From the NCBI RefSeq assembly GCF_001424405.1, contig NZ_LMPS01000004.1, positions 368,537-432,536 of the forward strand: a DNA stretch of 64,000 nucleotides, in the 5' to 3' direction. A program made the translations under genes and the position numbers. The notes beneath the pieces were generated by a model. It worked only from the letters and a program-made list of their open reading frames with translations, was not told the origin of the DNA and did no database searches. Below are positions 35,956-44,048 of the stretch, one piece after another; the first letter of the stretch is position 1; every line of letters starts with the position of its first letter. The stretch is from Dyadobacter sp. Leaf189. Its GTDB lineage: Bacteria > Bacteroidota > Bacteroidia > Cytophagales > Spirosomataceae.

Positions 35956-37182
35956 TCAAAAGTTCTGTTTTTCAGTTTCCACGATGTTTTTCGCTGCTTC
36001 CTTTCCGACCAATTCCTGCATCAGCTGCGCGCAATACCATTCCTGTCGCGGCAGGTGGAATGGGCCTTTGAACAAATTGCCTTTGGCCGTTTGCGCCACG
36101 CTTCCGTCGCGGTGCAGGTAACCAAACCATTCGCCATGTTCCTGGTCGTGGAAATGGGTATAAGCCCAGTCGTGCACCAAGGTGTGCCATTTGGCGTATT
36201 TTTTATCCTGCGTGAGCGTATAAGCCAGCAGCGTGGCGATGATTACTTCATTATGAGGCCACCAGAACTTCATATCCTGCCAGTATTCCTGCACCGGCTT
36301 GCCATAAACATCCCTGAAATAATAAATGCCGCCAAACTCCTTATCCCATCCCCGCTCCCACATATAATCGAGCATTTTGCAGCCCAGCGCGATCAGGCTA
36401 GGATCGTTGTTGCGGTATTTGGCTTCGTGTAAAATAAACCACGCCCCTTCGATCGCGTGTCCCGGATTCAGCGTGCGGCCATCAATGTGGTCGATAATGC
36501 TGCCATCCGGCGCCACTTGCTCCATCACGCATTGGATATCGTCTTTGACAAAATCCCTTTCTATTTCTTCAATAAACTGGTCGATTAATGCATCACAACG
36601 CGGATCACCAATGGTTTCGCGGAGCTGCTGTGCGGTGTTCATCAGGATCATCGGCACGCCGATTCCTTTGGCGGGGCGGGTGGACGTGAACTTTGGTTCG
36701 AGCAGTCCCGGAATGGTTGCGTATTCAATGCATTTGCCAAAGAGATAACGTGCTTTTTCGGCGGCTTCGGGGTCGCCGCTGGCTTTTGCGTAGGCTGCAT
36801 TGGCGATGACGGCGAATGTTTCGGAAAAGAAATAGCGGCGTTTGCGAATGGACTCACCTTCACGCGTCATATGAAAAAACATGCGTCCGTCGGTGTCAAA
36901 GCAATGTTTATTCAAAAAATCAATGCCCGACTTCGCACCTTCCAGCCATTCTTGCCTCGGCTCCACGGTGTTGTATAATGTCGCCAGCAGCCATGCCGCG
37001 CGGCCCTGGATCCAGACGGCTTTGTCGTCGTCGATCAATGTTCCGTCGTGATCACGCATTAAAAGATATCCGCCAAACTCCTTATCCAGCGACCTCGGGA
37101 ACCAGAACGACAACGTGTCGTTCAGCAGTTGATTTTTGTAAAAATCCCCCAGGTTTTCCAGTTCTGATTTTGTGTAATGCAT
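35956..37182 (-). CDS. AGE family N-acylglucosamine 2-epimerase (ManNAc to GlcNAc)
   Basis: 408 aa, the length of renin-binding-protein-type epimerases. It is an (alpha/alpha)6 barrel with the family landmarks KAVWIQGRAAWLLATLYN, RYFFSETFAVIANAAYA, NPGHAIEGAWFILHEA and KFWWPHNEVIIATLLAY, the last two containing the catalytic histidines. No signal peptide, hence cytoplasmic. Beside NanA, the natural reaction is ManNAc to GlcNAc, the Bacteroidota alternative to the NanK/NanE route. It starts 5 bases after the O-acetylesterase stop. Confidence 0.92.
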   Translation of the reverse strand: MHYTKSELENLGDFYKNQLLNDTLSFWFPRSLDKEFGGYLLMRDHDGTLIDDDKAVWIQGRAAWLLATLYNTVEPRQEWLEGAKSGIDFLNKHCFDTDGRMFFHMTREGESIRKRRYFFSETFAVIANAAYAKASGDPEAAEKARYLFGKCIEYATIPGLLEPKFTSTRPAKGIGVPMILMNTAQQLRETIGDPRCDALIDQFIEEIERDFVKDDIQCVMEQVAPDGSIIDHIDGRTLNPGHAIEGAWFILHEAKYRNNDPSLIALGCKMLDYMWERGWDKEFGGIYYFRDVYGKPVQEYWQDMKFWWPHNEVIIATLLAYTLTQDKKYAKWHTLVHDWAYTHFHDQEHGEWFGYLHRDGSVAQTAKGNLFKGPFHLPRQEWYCAQLMQELVGKEAAKNIVETEKQNF

Positions 37183-37187
37183 TGCTT

Positions 37188-38720
37188 TTATTTTACTGCT
37201 ATTGAAAAAGTCGAAGCAGGCAAACCCGCCTCATTATAAAGATTTGCGCGTGTGAATGGCTGATAGGCGTATAAAACATTCTTAACCTGCTCGCCAGCCG
37301 GAACAGTAATGATCACTTCGTCAGCTTCGATCCTGGCTTTTGCGGACATCCGTTTGCCGCTCTCGGTTATCAGTTCAAAGCCGGTCAGCGGCGCATTGTT
37401 TTTGGTTGAAAGCTTCTGTTTTGGCAAAGCTTTATTTTGAGATAATGTTGTTTTATCATTTAAAAACTGAATCCGTATTGCTCCGTTTTTCAATGTGGCT
37501 TTTTCGGGAATCGGACCATTGGCAATTACAGGCTTATGATAATGGTCCCGAAGCGCCAGCAATGCCAGCCGCTCTCCTACTTGCTTTTTGCGGGTCGGAT
37601 GCACATTCAGTGAGTCACCAAAGTCGTGGCTTACCGCCATACCGGAATTTGGAATTTTGGTTAGCAGCTTTCGTTGCGAATCCCGGAATTCAGGCCAGTT
37701 AGGTCGTTCGATACTTGATAATTGGACATAATAAAATGGAAATGCATCACGCCACTTTTCGCGCCAGCTTTTGACGAGCATGGTAAAAAGCTGCTCGTGC
37801 AGCGAAACATTGAACACATTGCTCTCGCCCTGATACCAGATTACGCCCGCAATCGGAAAACCGGCGAGCGGTGCGATGCCTGCCTGGAAACTGTAACCAG
37901 GCTGGTAAGGGTGCTTTTGATCTTTGGAACTGGCATTACTCATGTTTTTAGCGGCGCGCTCGCGGCACCAATCCATCACCAGGTCAGAATGCGACCAGTC
38001 ACCAAGCATTCCGGCGAATTGCGGATCTTTTTCCAAAAGTGCGCGGTCGATCCAGGATTCTGTCGGAGAGCCGCCCAATGCGACCTGAATGAGGCCGATG
38101 GGCACATTAGTTTCCTTTTTTATTTGTTTACCAAAATAATAACCCACCGCCGAAAAGGACGCTGCAGATGCTTTATCGAGCGTTTTCCAGTTCCCTGAAA
38201 AGAATTCAAACCTATCAACTTTCTGTAATGCTACGGAATCCCAGGCCACATCACCCGTCGAAACAGCGCCTCCCATTTTCAGCAATCGCATATCCGAATT
38301 AAACTGATTCGCCCGCAATTCGTCCGGTCCGGTTTGCGCATCCCGCAATGAAAAATCCATGTTCGACTGGCCCGAACAAAGCCACACATCGCCAACAAGC
38401 ACATTACTTACATTGATTTTCTGCTCATTTGCAGCAACAGAAATCACGTACGGACCACCCTCTTTCACCGCCGGAAAAACAACATTCCATTTCCCGGATT
38501 GATCCGCTTTTGCTCTGATCTTTTGACCCAAAAACTCAACTGTAACATTGCCCCCACCAGCCGCTTTTCCATAGACTTTAATGGGCTTGTTTCTTTGCAA
38601 AACCATGTGGTCCGAGAAAACCGGGGCCAATGCAAGCTTGCTATCCACGGCATTTTGGGCTTTGGAAAAATGAAAAGCGAGCACATTCAGCAGCAGCAAA
38701 AACAGGAACCTGACCATCAT
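37188..38720 (-). CDS. Sialate O-acetylesterase (SGNH family)
   Basis: 510 aa with a signal peptide to KAQ (residue 22). The SGNH nucleophile block LCSGQSNMDF places the catalytic Ser at residue 119, and the GVIWYQGESN block and a C-terminal DSLNVHPTRK carry the other catalytic groups (Asp/His). A beta-sandwich N-terminal domain (SDHMVLQRNKPIKVYGKA) is typical of the family. It removes O-acetyl groups from sialic acids in the periplasm so that the sialidase and lyase can act. It overlaps the transporter stop by the 4-base ATGA, indicating translational coupling. Confidence 0.93.
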   Translation of the reverse strand: MMVRFLFLLLLNVLAFHFSKAQNAVDSKLALAPVFSDHMVLQRNKPIKVYGKAAGGGNVTVEFLGQKIRAKADQSGKWNVVFPAVKEGGPYVISVAANEQKINVSNVLVGDVWLCSGQSNMDFSLRDAQTGPDELRANQFNSDMRLLKMGGAVSTGDVAWDSVALQKVDRFEFFSGNWKTLDKASAASFSAVGYYFGKQIKKETNVPIGLIQVALGGSPTESWIDRALLEKDPQFAGMLGDWSHSDLVMDWCRERAAKNMSNASSKDQKHPYQPGYSFQAGIAPLAGFPIAGVIWYQGESNVFNVSLHEQLFTMLVKSWREKWRDAFPFYYVQLSSIERPNWPEFRDSQRKLLTKIPNSGMAVSHDFGDSLNVHPTRKKQVGERLALLALRDHYHKPVIANGPIPEKATLKNGAIRIQFLNDKTTLSQNKALPKQKLSTKNNAPLTGFELITESGKRMSAKARIEADEVIITVPAGEQVKNVLYAYQPFTRANLYNEAGLPASTFSIAVK

Positions 38721-41368
38721 TCGTACATTGTTAATCCCTTCAAATCACGATTTGCGGGCATCACTAAACTAAATAAATAACCAAAAACCACGCAGCTTAC
38801 CAGGCCGGTGAAGGCGTACATCAGCAAATGAATGCTGGTATAGTGCTGGATCAGGATCTGCGTGAAGCAGCTGATCGCCATGCCGATCATGACGCCGTTT
38901 CCACTGGCTTTTTTGGTAAAAATGCCGAGGATAAATGCGCCGCCGATGCAGCCTGTGAACAAGCCAAGAATAGTGTTAAACTTATCCCAGAGCGAAGAAA
39001 CGCCCTTATGGGCCATGTAGAGGGCAATGCAGGTCACGAAAATGCCGAGTAACAATGTGGTGGTTCTGGCAAAAAACAGCGTTTGTTTCGGTGTAACTTC
39101 GGGTTTGAATTTCTGGTAAAAATCGGTGGTCAGCAAGGTGGCCGTGGAGTTCATACTCGCCTCTGTGCTGCTCATGGCTGCCGCAAAGATGCCCGCAATG
39201 AGCAACCCCGACAATCCTGCCGGAAGCTGGCTTACGATATACCAAGGAAAAATGTTGTCCTGATCATTCAAAGCCATATTAACCTCCTGCGGATGCTCGC
39301 GAAAAAACAAAAACAGCAAAGTCCCGATCGAGAAGAAAACCAATGTCGAAGGCAATGTCAGCCACGCGCCGAGTTTCAGGCTTTTGATCGACTCCTTTTC
39401 GGATTTGGTCGTCAGGTATCGCTGCACCGTGGTTTGGTCCGTCCCATAAGTCAGTAAGTTAATGGCCAGCCCGCCGATCACCACGACCCAGAATGTGGGT
39501 TCCGTGAAGTCGAAACGGAAATCGAAGACCTTCAATTTATCCGCATTGTCTATTGCTTTAAAGCCTGCATCCCAGTCGGTAATGTGAAACGGGAGATAAA
39601 ATAAACAGAACAATGCACCCGTCGCCAGGATCAGAACCTGGATCACTTCCACCCAGATCACGGCTTCAATGCCGCCTTTGACAGTGAAGAAAATGCTGAT
39701 CGCGCCGATCATAATGATGCAAATGTTGATGTCGATGCCTGTTACCAACGTCAGCGCAATGCTGGGAAGCAGCACCACAATGCCCATCCGGCCGATTTGG
39801 AGCAACACATAAAGTGCCGAAGCCATCACCCGCGAACCGTAATTGAAGCGCTTACCCAGGTATTCGTAAGCCGAAGTCACGTGCAATCTCCGGTAAAAAG
39901 GAATGAAATAACGGGCCACCAGCGGCATCACCATAATGATGGTCATAAGCAGGAAAAAGTACGTCCAGTCCGTCCCGTATGTTTTCGCGGGAATGCCCAT
40001 GAACGTAATCGCGCTGAGTTTCGCCCCGAAAATACTGATGCCCGCAGCCCATTGCGGAATGCGCTCACCGCCTTTGAAATAGTCGTCGGTGTTGCTGGTC
40101 TTTCCGGTAAAAAGGAACCGTCCGGCTGTCATTAACAGGAAACAAATGCCCAAAACGGCCGAGTCGATCCAGGAAAAGAATGGCTTGTGCTGAATGCTGC
40201 CTTTGGTAATGTTGGGTGTGCGCGTGCCTGGGCGGATTTCGCCGCTGGGGATGAAAATGTCGTTGTCCCATTTCACAGCTGTGGTCGTAACCTGCGCCGG
40301 ATCGGGGAGCTCGCCCAGGGTCGTCCAGGCGTTGGTAATGGTGTTGTATAGATAAATGTCTTTGCTGAAACCCTGATGGGAAGTCAGCAGCGCTACTTTT
40401 TCAGCTTGCAATTTTCGTTTCAATGCTGCGGTTTCCGCCTTTGTGATCTGCGCATTGAATGTTTCGATCTGGTGAAACACATTGCCTTTGTCGCCGCCGA
40501 TCAGCAGAATGTAGGAAGCGCCGCTGGCCACGCTCGTTCCGGCCGACCAGGTGGTAATCTGCTTTCCATCACTGATATCTGCCAGTTTCTGCCACGTTTT
40601 TTTCGCTGGATCAAACGTAAAATTGCTGCTATGCAAATCACTGATCCCGCTCGCCGTCGCGCTTCTCCCGCCCAGCACGTACACCTGCGGCTGCTTGCCA
40701 TTGTGCTGCGCCACCACCACGGAATGCGACATAGCAACCGGCAGCGCAGGTAAAATTTCCCACTTAGGTGCAGATTCCGAAAGATTTAAGGCAAAAAACT
40801 GGTCGGACGGCCTGCCATTGTTTTCGCCGCCCGCCACATAGATCGTGTTACCGATTGCGGTCGCGCCGGCATTGGCCAGCGCAACCGGCATATCCGGTAA
40901 GGGTTTAGAAATTATTTCTTGTTTTGCAGCATTCCACTGCATGATAAATGCCTTGTTGCTCACGCCATTTTCCTGCTCTCCGCCCAGACAAACAATTCCA
41001 TCCGCCACAGAAATGCTCGCGCCGTAAGCCGTTTTTACAGGCAAATGAGGCGTTTTGGCGGCGATCCATTCGTACGCATTCTGCTTTTTTTGCAAAACAT
41101 AAATCTCGTCACGATACACTTTCTTGCCACCTTCCCAGGGCATACCATTCGGGAAATTAGCGCCGCCTGCGACGATGAGCACACCATTGTGTACGCCCGT
41201 GAATGCACCGGCTACGCCCAGTTGTTTTTGGCCGTCGGATGCGGGCGGCAGATTGGTTAATTCCGTCCACACGATCTCATTCGCCGTTTGATCCTGGGCA
41301 TGCAGGGTTGGTGACCACATAAAATGTAAGCAAAGTAGAAAACAGAGAAAAGGAATCTGGCGCTGCAT
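38717..41368 (-). CDS. NanM-like kelch mutarotase fused to a sodium/solute symporter
   Basis: 883 aa from the ATG at 41368. A signal peptide (to HAQ, near residue 25) leads to a kelch propeller (about 30-390) with repeats GVAGAFTGVHNGVLIVAGG, GAFSADGI-like CLGGEQENG, NTIYVAGGENN and QVYVLGGRSA, matching cyclically permuted N-acetylneuraminate mutarotases. From about residue 400 (SWIDSAVLGICFLLMTAGRF) some 13 membrane helices follow with SSS family features (GFSA-like FGAKLSAITFMG, QTTVQRYL, AAAMSSTEASMN). The kelch part would sit in the periplasm and pass the beta-to-alpha-interconverted sugar to the transporter. Stop/start overlap with nanA is TGATG. Confidence 0.92.
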   Translation of the reverse strand: MQRQIPFLCFLLCLHFMWSPTLHAQDQTANEIVWTELTNLPPASDGQKQLGVAGAFTGVHNGVLIVAGGANFPNGMPWEGGKKVYRDEIYVLQKKQNAYEWIAAKTPHLPVKTAYGASISVADGIVCLGGEQENGVSNKAFIMQWNAAKQEIISKPLPDMPVALANAGATAIGNTIYVAGGENNGRPSDQFFALNLSESAPKWEILPALPVAMSHSVVVAQHNGKQPQVYVLGGRSATASGISDLHSSNFTFDPAKKTWQKLADISDGKQITTWSAGTSVASGASYILLIGGDKGNVFHQIETFNAQITKAETAALKRKLQAEKVALLTSHQGFSKDIYLYNTITNAWTTLGELPDPAQVTTTAVKWDNDIFIPSGEIRPGTRTPNITKGSIQHKPFFSWIDSAVLGICFLLMTAGRFLFTGKTSNTDDYFKGGERIPQWAAGISIFGAKLSAITFMGIPAKTYGTDWTYFFLLMTIIMVMPLVARYFIPFYRRLHVTSAYEYLGKRFNYGSRVMASALYVLLQIGRMGIVVLLPSIALTLVTGIDINICIIMIGAISIFFTVKGGIEAVIWVEVIQVLILATGALFCLFYLPFHITDWDAGFKAIDNADKLKVFDFRFDFTEPTFWVVVIGGLAINLLTYGTDQTTVQRYLTTKSEKESIKSLKLGAWLTLPSTLVFFSIGTLLFLFFREHPQEVNMALNDQDNIFPWYIVSQLPAGLSGLLIAGIFAAAMSSTEASMNSTATLLTTDFYQKFKPEVTPKQTLFFARTTTLLLGIFVTCIALYMAHKGVSSLWDKFNTILGLFTGCIGGAFILGIFTKKASGNGVMIGMAISCFTQILIQHYTSIHLLMYAFTGLVSCVVFGYLFSLVMPANRDLKGLTMYE

Positions 41369-42309
41369 CAATGAGTGGTTTTGGCCATCGGCTGGCCTGA
41401 TTTAAATGTATCAAAATCCAGCGCGGCAACGTCCGATTGGAATGCTTCAAACTGCGCCTCGCTCATGTTTTTTACCGGCAGGCGAAATGTACCACAATCC
41501 ATCCCAACAACCTTCATATAAGCCTTACCCACGGAAATCCCACCGTATTTACCCAGCAAACGGATCATATCAATGGACTGCTGCTGCAACGCGCCCGCTT
41601 TGTCCATATCATGTTGTTCAAATGCCTCGATCAGCGCATGGTACAGCGGCGCGGCGTAGTTGAATGTGCTCCCTACCGCACCTTTTGCACCCACGGCCAG
41701 CGCAGAAAGCATGTTTTCATCGCGTCCCCAGAGCATATCATATTTGCCATTTTGGAAATTCAGACAAGATTGAAAGTCCATGAAATCCTCATGCGTATAC
41801 TTGATGCCCGCGAAATTTGGAATCCGCCCGTCAATCGCTTTCAGCAAATCGAACATGGGAAAACCGACGCCGGTCAGCACGGGAATGTGGTAGTAGTAGA
41901 ACGGCATCTCTGGCACCCGCTCGGCAATGGCGATAATGCATTCAGCCAGCATTTCCACATTGGCAGGTTTAAAGTAAAACGGGCTCGTGAATGAAACCGC
42001 ATCCAATCCGGTCTCCTGGGCATGTTTGGCCAGGTCAATGCAATCTGCAAGACAGGTTCCGCCCAGCAGCGGCATAATGGTGAAATCCTGATCGTCACCG
42101 GCGCAATCTGCCCACGCCTCGGCTACCTGCTTTTTCTCGGAAACGGTCATGGAAACGCCTTCGCCCGTGGAACCGCAGATGAATGCGCCGTTGATGCCGT
42201 TTTGTTTTAAAAATTGATAATAGGCCGGGATCAAATCCAGGTTAAGGCTGCCGTCGGCGCGCATGGGTGTAAACGGAGCGGCAATGAGGCCTTTCAAATG
42301 TAAATTCAT
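41368..42309 (-). CDS. nanA: N-acetylneuraminate lyase
   Basis: 313 aa, class I aldolase barrel. Substrate-binding GSTGEGVSM, the conserved Tyr near 140 in YYYHIPVLTG and the Schiff-base Lys170 in AGIKYTHEDF are all in place. It splits Neu5Ac into ManNAc and pyruvate in the cytoplasm; there is no signal peptide. It is the first enzyme gene after the SusCD pair, separated from susD by a 157-base spacer that folds into a long hairpin, and it is coupled by TGATG to the transporter gene. Confidence 0.95.
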   Translation of the reverse strand: MNLHLKGLIAAPFTPMRADGSLNLDLIPAYYQFLKQNGINGAFICGSTGEGVSMTVSEKKQVAEAWADCAGDDQDFTIMPLLGGTCLADCIDLAKHAQETGLDAVSFTSPFYFKPANVEMLAECIIAIAERVPEMPFYYYHIPVLTGVGFPMFDLLKAIDGRIPNFAGIKYTHEDFMDFQSCLNFQNGKYDMLWGRDENMLSALAVGAKGAVGSTFNYAAPLYHALIEAFEQHDMDKAGALQQQSIDMIRLLGKYGGISVGKAYMKVVGMDCGTFRLPVKNMSEAQFEAFQSDVAALDFDTFKSGQPMAKTTH

Positions 42310-42347
42310 TGGTCTTAAATATTGAAATGTAAAGCTCTCTATGTATT

Positions 42348-42469
42348 TGATTTTATTCGGAATGTTCTCTGAGAAGGCTTGCGAAGGTTCAAAAAGCGCA
42401 GTTTACTGTTGTAAGTGAGCATTTTTGAACCGAGCGTAACGCACTCACAGGACATTCCGGGCAAAATCA
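42348..42469. repeat. 122-bp nested imperfect hairpin between susD and nanA
   Basis: Outer arms 42348-42373 and 42444-42469 match over 26 bp with five mismatches. Inside, GGTTCAAAAA (42386-42395) pairs with TTTTTGAACC (42422-42431), and TTAC/GTAA close a TGTT loop near the centre. The right arm overlaps the susD stop codon. The layout suits a processing or attenuation structure that would lower nan enzyme expression relative to susCD, or a MITE-like insertion. Confidence 0.7.
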
Positions 42470-44047
42470 GTTAGGTCTTGCAGTAGTATAACCGGGCGTC
42501 TGTGCAACGAGCGGATCATTGGTCCAGATGGCAGCCTCGATCGGCCACAGAATCCGGTAAGCCTGGGTGGTTTTGTCTAAGACTCCGTAAGGATGGTTTG
42601 CACTCTTGAATATAAGAGATTCAGCCCCATACTTCATCCGGCGCAGGTCGTACCAGCGTTTTCCTTCGTGTACAAATTCTTTGGTACGCTCCTCAAAAAT
42701 CGCCAGCTCGTTAGCGTCTTTTCCTGCATTTTTAAATGGTTTCGGATCTTTCGCAGGGGCAAAAGCACGGTCACGCACGGGCTGAACGTATTGTGTGGGA
42801 TCGCCGCCTTCTGCATTCGTGATTTCGGCCAGCATTAAGAGGCGGTCAGCTTCGCGGTAAACGGGCCAGTCATCGGAAAAATAGCGTTTGTTGGCATCAA
42901 TCGTTCCCAGGAATTTGACCAAAGCAGTGTTCCTGATCGTAGTTACATAGGGTTTTACGTCCGTGTTTACTTTGTAATAATCATAAAAAGTCGCGTTACG
43001 CCTGCTGTCGGTCACATCGTAAGACTGGAAAAGCTCGAAGGTGTAAGCATACCGCTGAATAACCTGCTGGGAATTGGGCGCGGCCAGGACGAGCGGGTCC
43101 ACAAGAAAATTCCCTACGCCTGCACTCGCCGTTGAATCCTTATAATGCAGCCCGTTGAAATTGAAAGTCGAGTAAGTGTAAGCCGCCACGCCGTTCATTT
43201 CAGCCTCTCCCACCCGGAAACGGATCGCGAAAATGATCTCGTTGTTGTTCTTTTGGTTATAGGCAAAAACATTGGCAAAAGTGGGAAGTAACGCGCTGCC
43301 TGTCACTGCATCTAATGCTGTTTTGGCTTCTGCAAGATCGGCTGTTGCGCCATATACTTTGGCAGACCACAGAAAAACCTCTCCTTTCAGCATCAAAGCC
43401 GCATTCGGCGACCACTGGCTTTTATCGGTAACCGCAGCCTGCGCGCCAAAAAGCGAGATAGACTTGTTTACATCCGCCTTCACCGCTGCCAGCACATCGG
43501 CCTCGGCCGCACGCGCTTTCCGTAGAAGCACGGCATCGGTGGTTCCATTCAAAACATCGGCTTCCAGCACCAGCGGCACGCCGCCGTAAGTTCTCAGCAA
43601 ATGGAAATAGTAGTAAGCGCGCATGGCATAAGCCTGACCCAAAAGGTAACTTTTACGCGTTTCAGGCAGGAAACTGATCGCTTCCACTTTTTGGATAAAT
43701 AGGTTAATCTGCAAAATAGGCCCGTAAAACCCCGCCCAATTGCTCACGCCCGAAGACGTTTCTTCGAGCCGCTGCTCGATCACCGGAAGCTCATTCAGGG
43801 ACGTGGCCTGGCGGTCTACCGTGCTGTAATTTCCACCGCGCAACTCACCCAGGCGCAAAAACTGAAACTGGTTATCGCGGAATTGCTTGTGCAAGCCCAC
43901 CATAAAATTGCTGACCTGCGATTCGTTCTGCCAAAAATTGCTGTCCCCGAAATAATCCTGCGGAACGAGTTCAAGCGCATCCTGGCAGGAGCTGCCCAGC
44001 ACTGACAGCAGTGCCCAGCAGATGTAAATTCTGATCTTTTTCATCAT
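42467..44047 (-). CDS. RagB/SusD family lipoprotein, sialic acid locus
   Basis: 526 aa. Signal with lipobox VLGSSCQD. SusD landmarks: LVPQDYFGDSNFWQNESQVSNFMVG, abbreviated here to its SNFWQNES core, QAYAMRAYYYFHLLRTYGGVPLVL, LMLKGEVFLWSAKVYG, READRLLMLAEITNAEGG and RTKEFVHEGKRWYDLRRMKYG. The ending is IWTNDPLVAQTPGY, the variant tail of nan-type SusD proteins. It starts one base after the SusC stop and caps that transporter to capture sialic acid or sialo-oligosaccharides. Confidence 0.94.
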   Translation of the reverse strand: MMKKIRIYICWALLSVLGSSCQDALELVPQDYFGDSNFWQNESQVSNFMVGLHKQFRDNQFQFLRLGELRGGNYSTVDRQATSLNELPVIEQRLEETSSGVSNWAGFYGPILQINLFIQKVEAISFLPETRKSYLLGQAYAMRAYYYFHLLRTYGGVPLVLEADVLNGTTDAVLLRKARAAEADVLAAVKADVNKSISLFGAQAAVTDKSQWSPNAALMLKGEVFLWSAKVYGATADLAEAKTALDAVTGSALLPTFANVFAYNQKNNNEIIFAIRFRVGEAEMNGVAAYTYSTFNFNGLHYKDSTASAGVGNFLVDPLVLAAPNSQQVIQRYAYTFELFQSYDVTDSRRNATFYDYYKVNTDVKPYVTTIRNTALVKFLGTIDANKRYFSDDWPVYREADRLLMLAEITNAEGGDPTQYVQPVRDRAFAPAKDPKPFKNAGKDANELAIFEERTKEFVHEGKRWYDLRRMKYGAESLIFKSANHPYGVLDKTTQAYRILWPIEAAIWTNDPLVAQTPGYTTARPN

Positions 44048-44048
44048 G

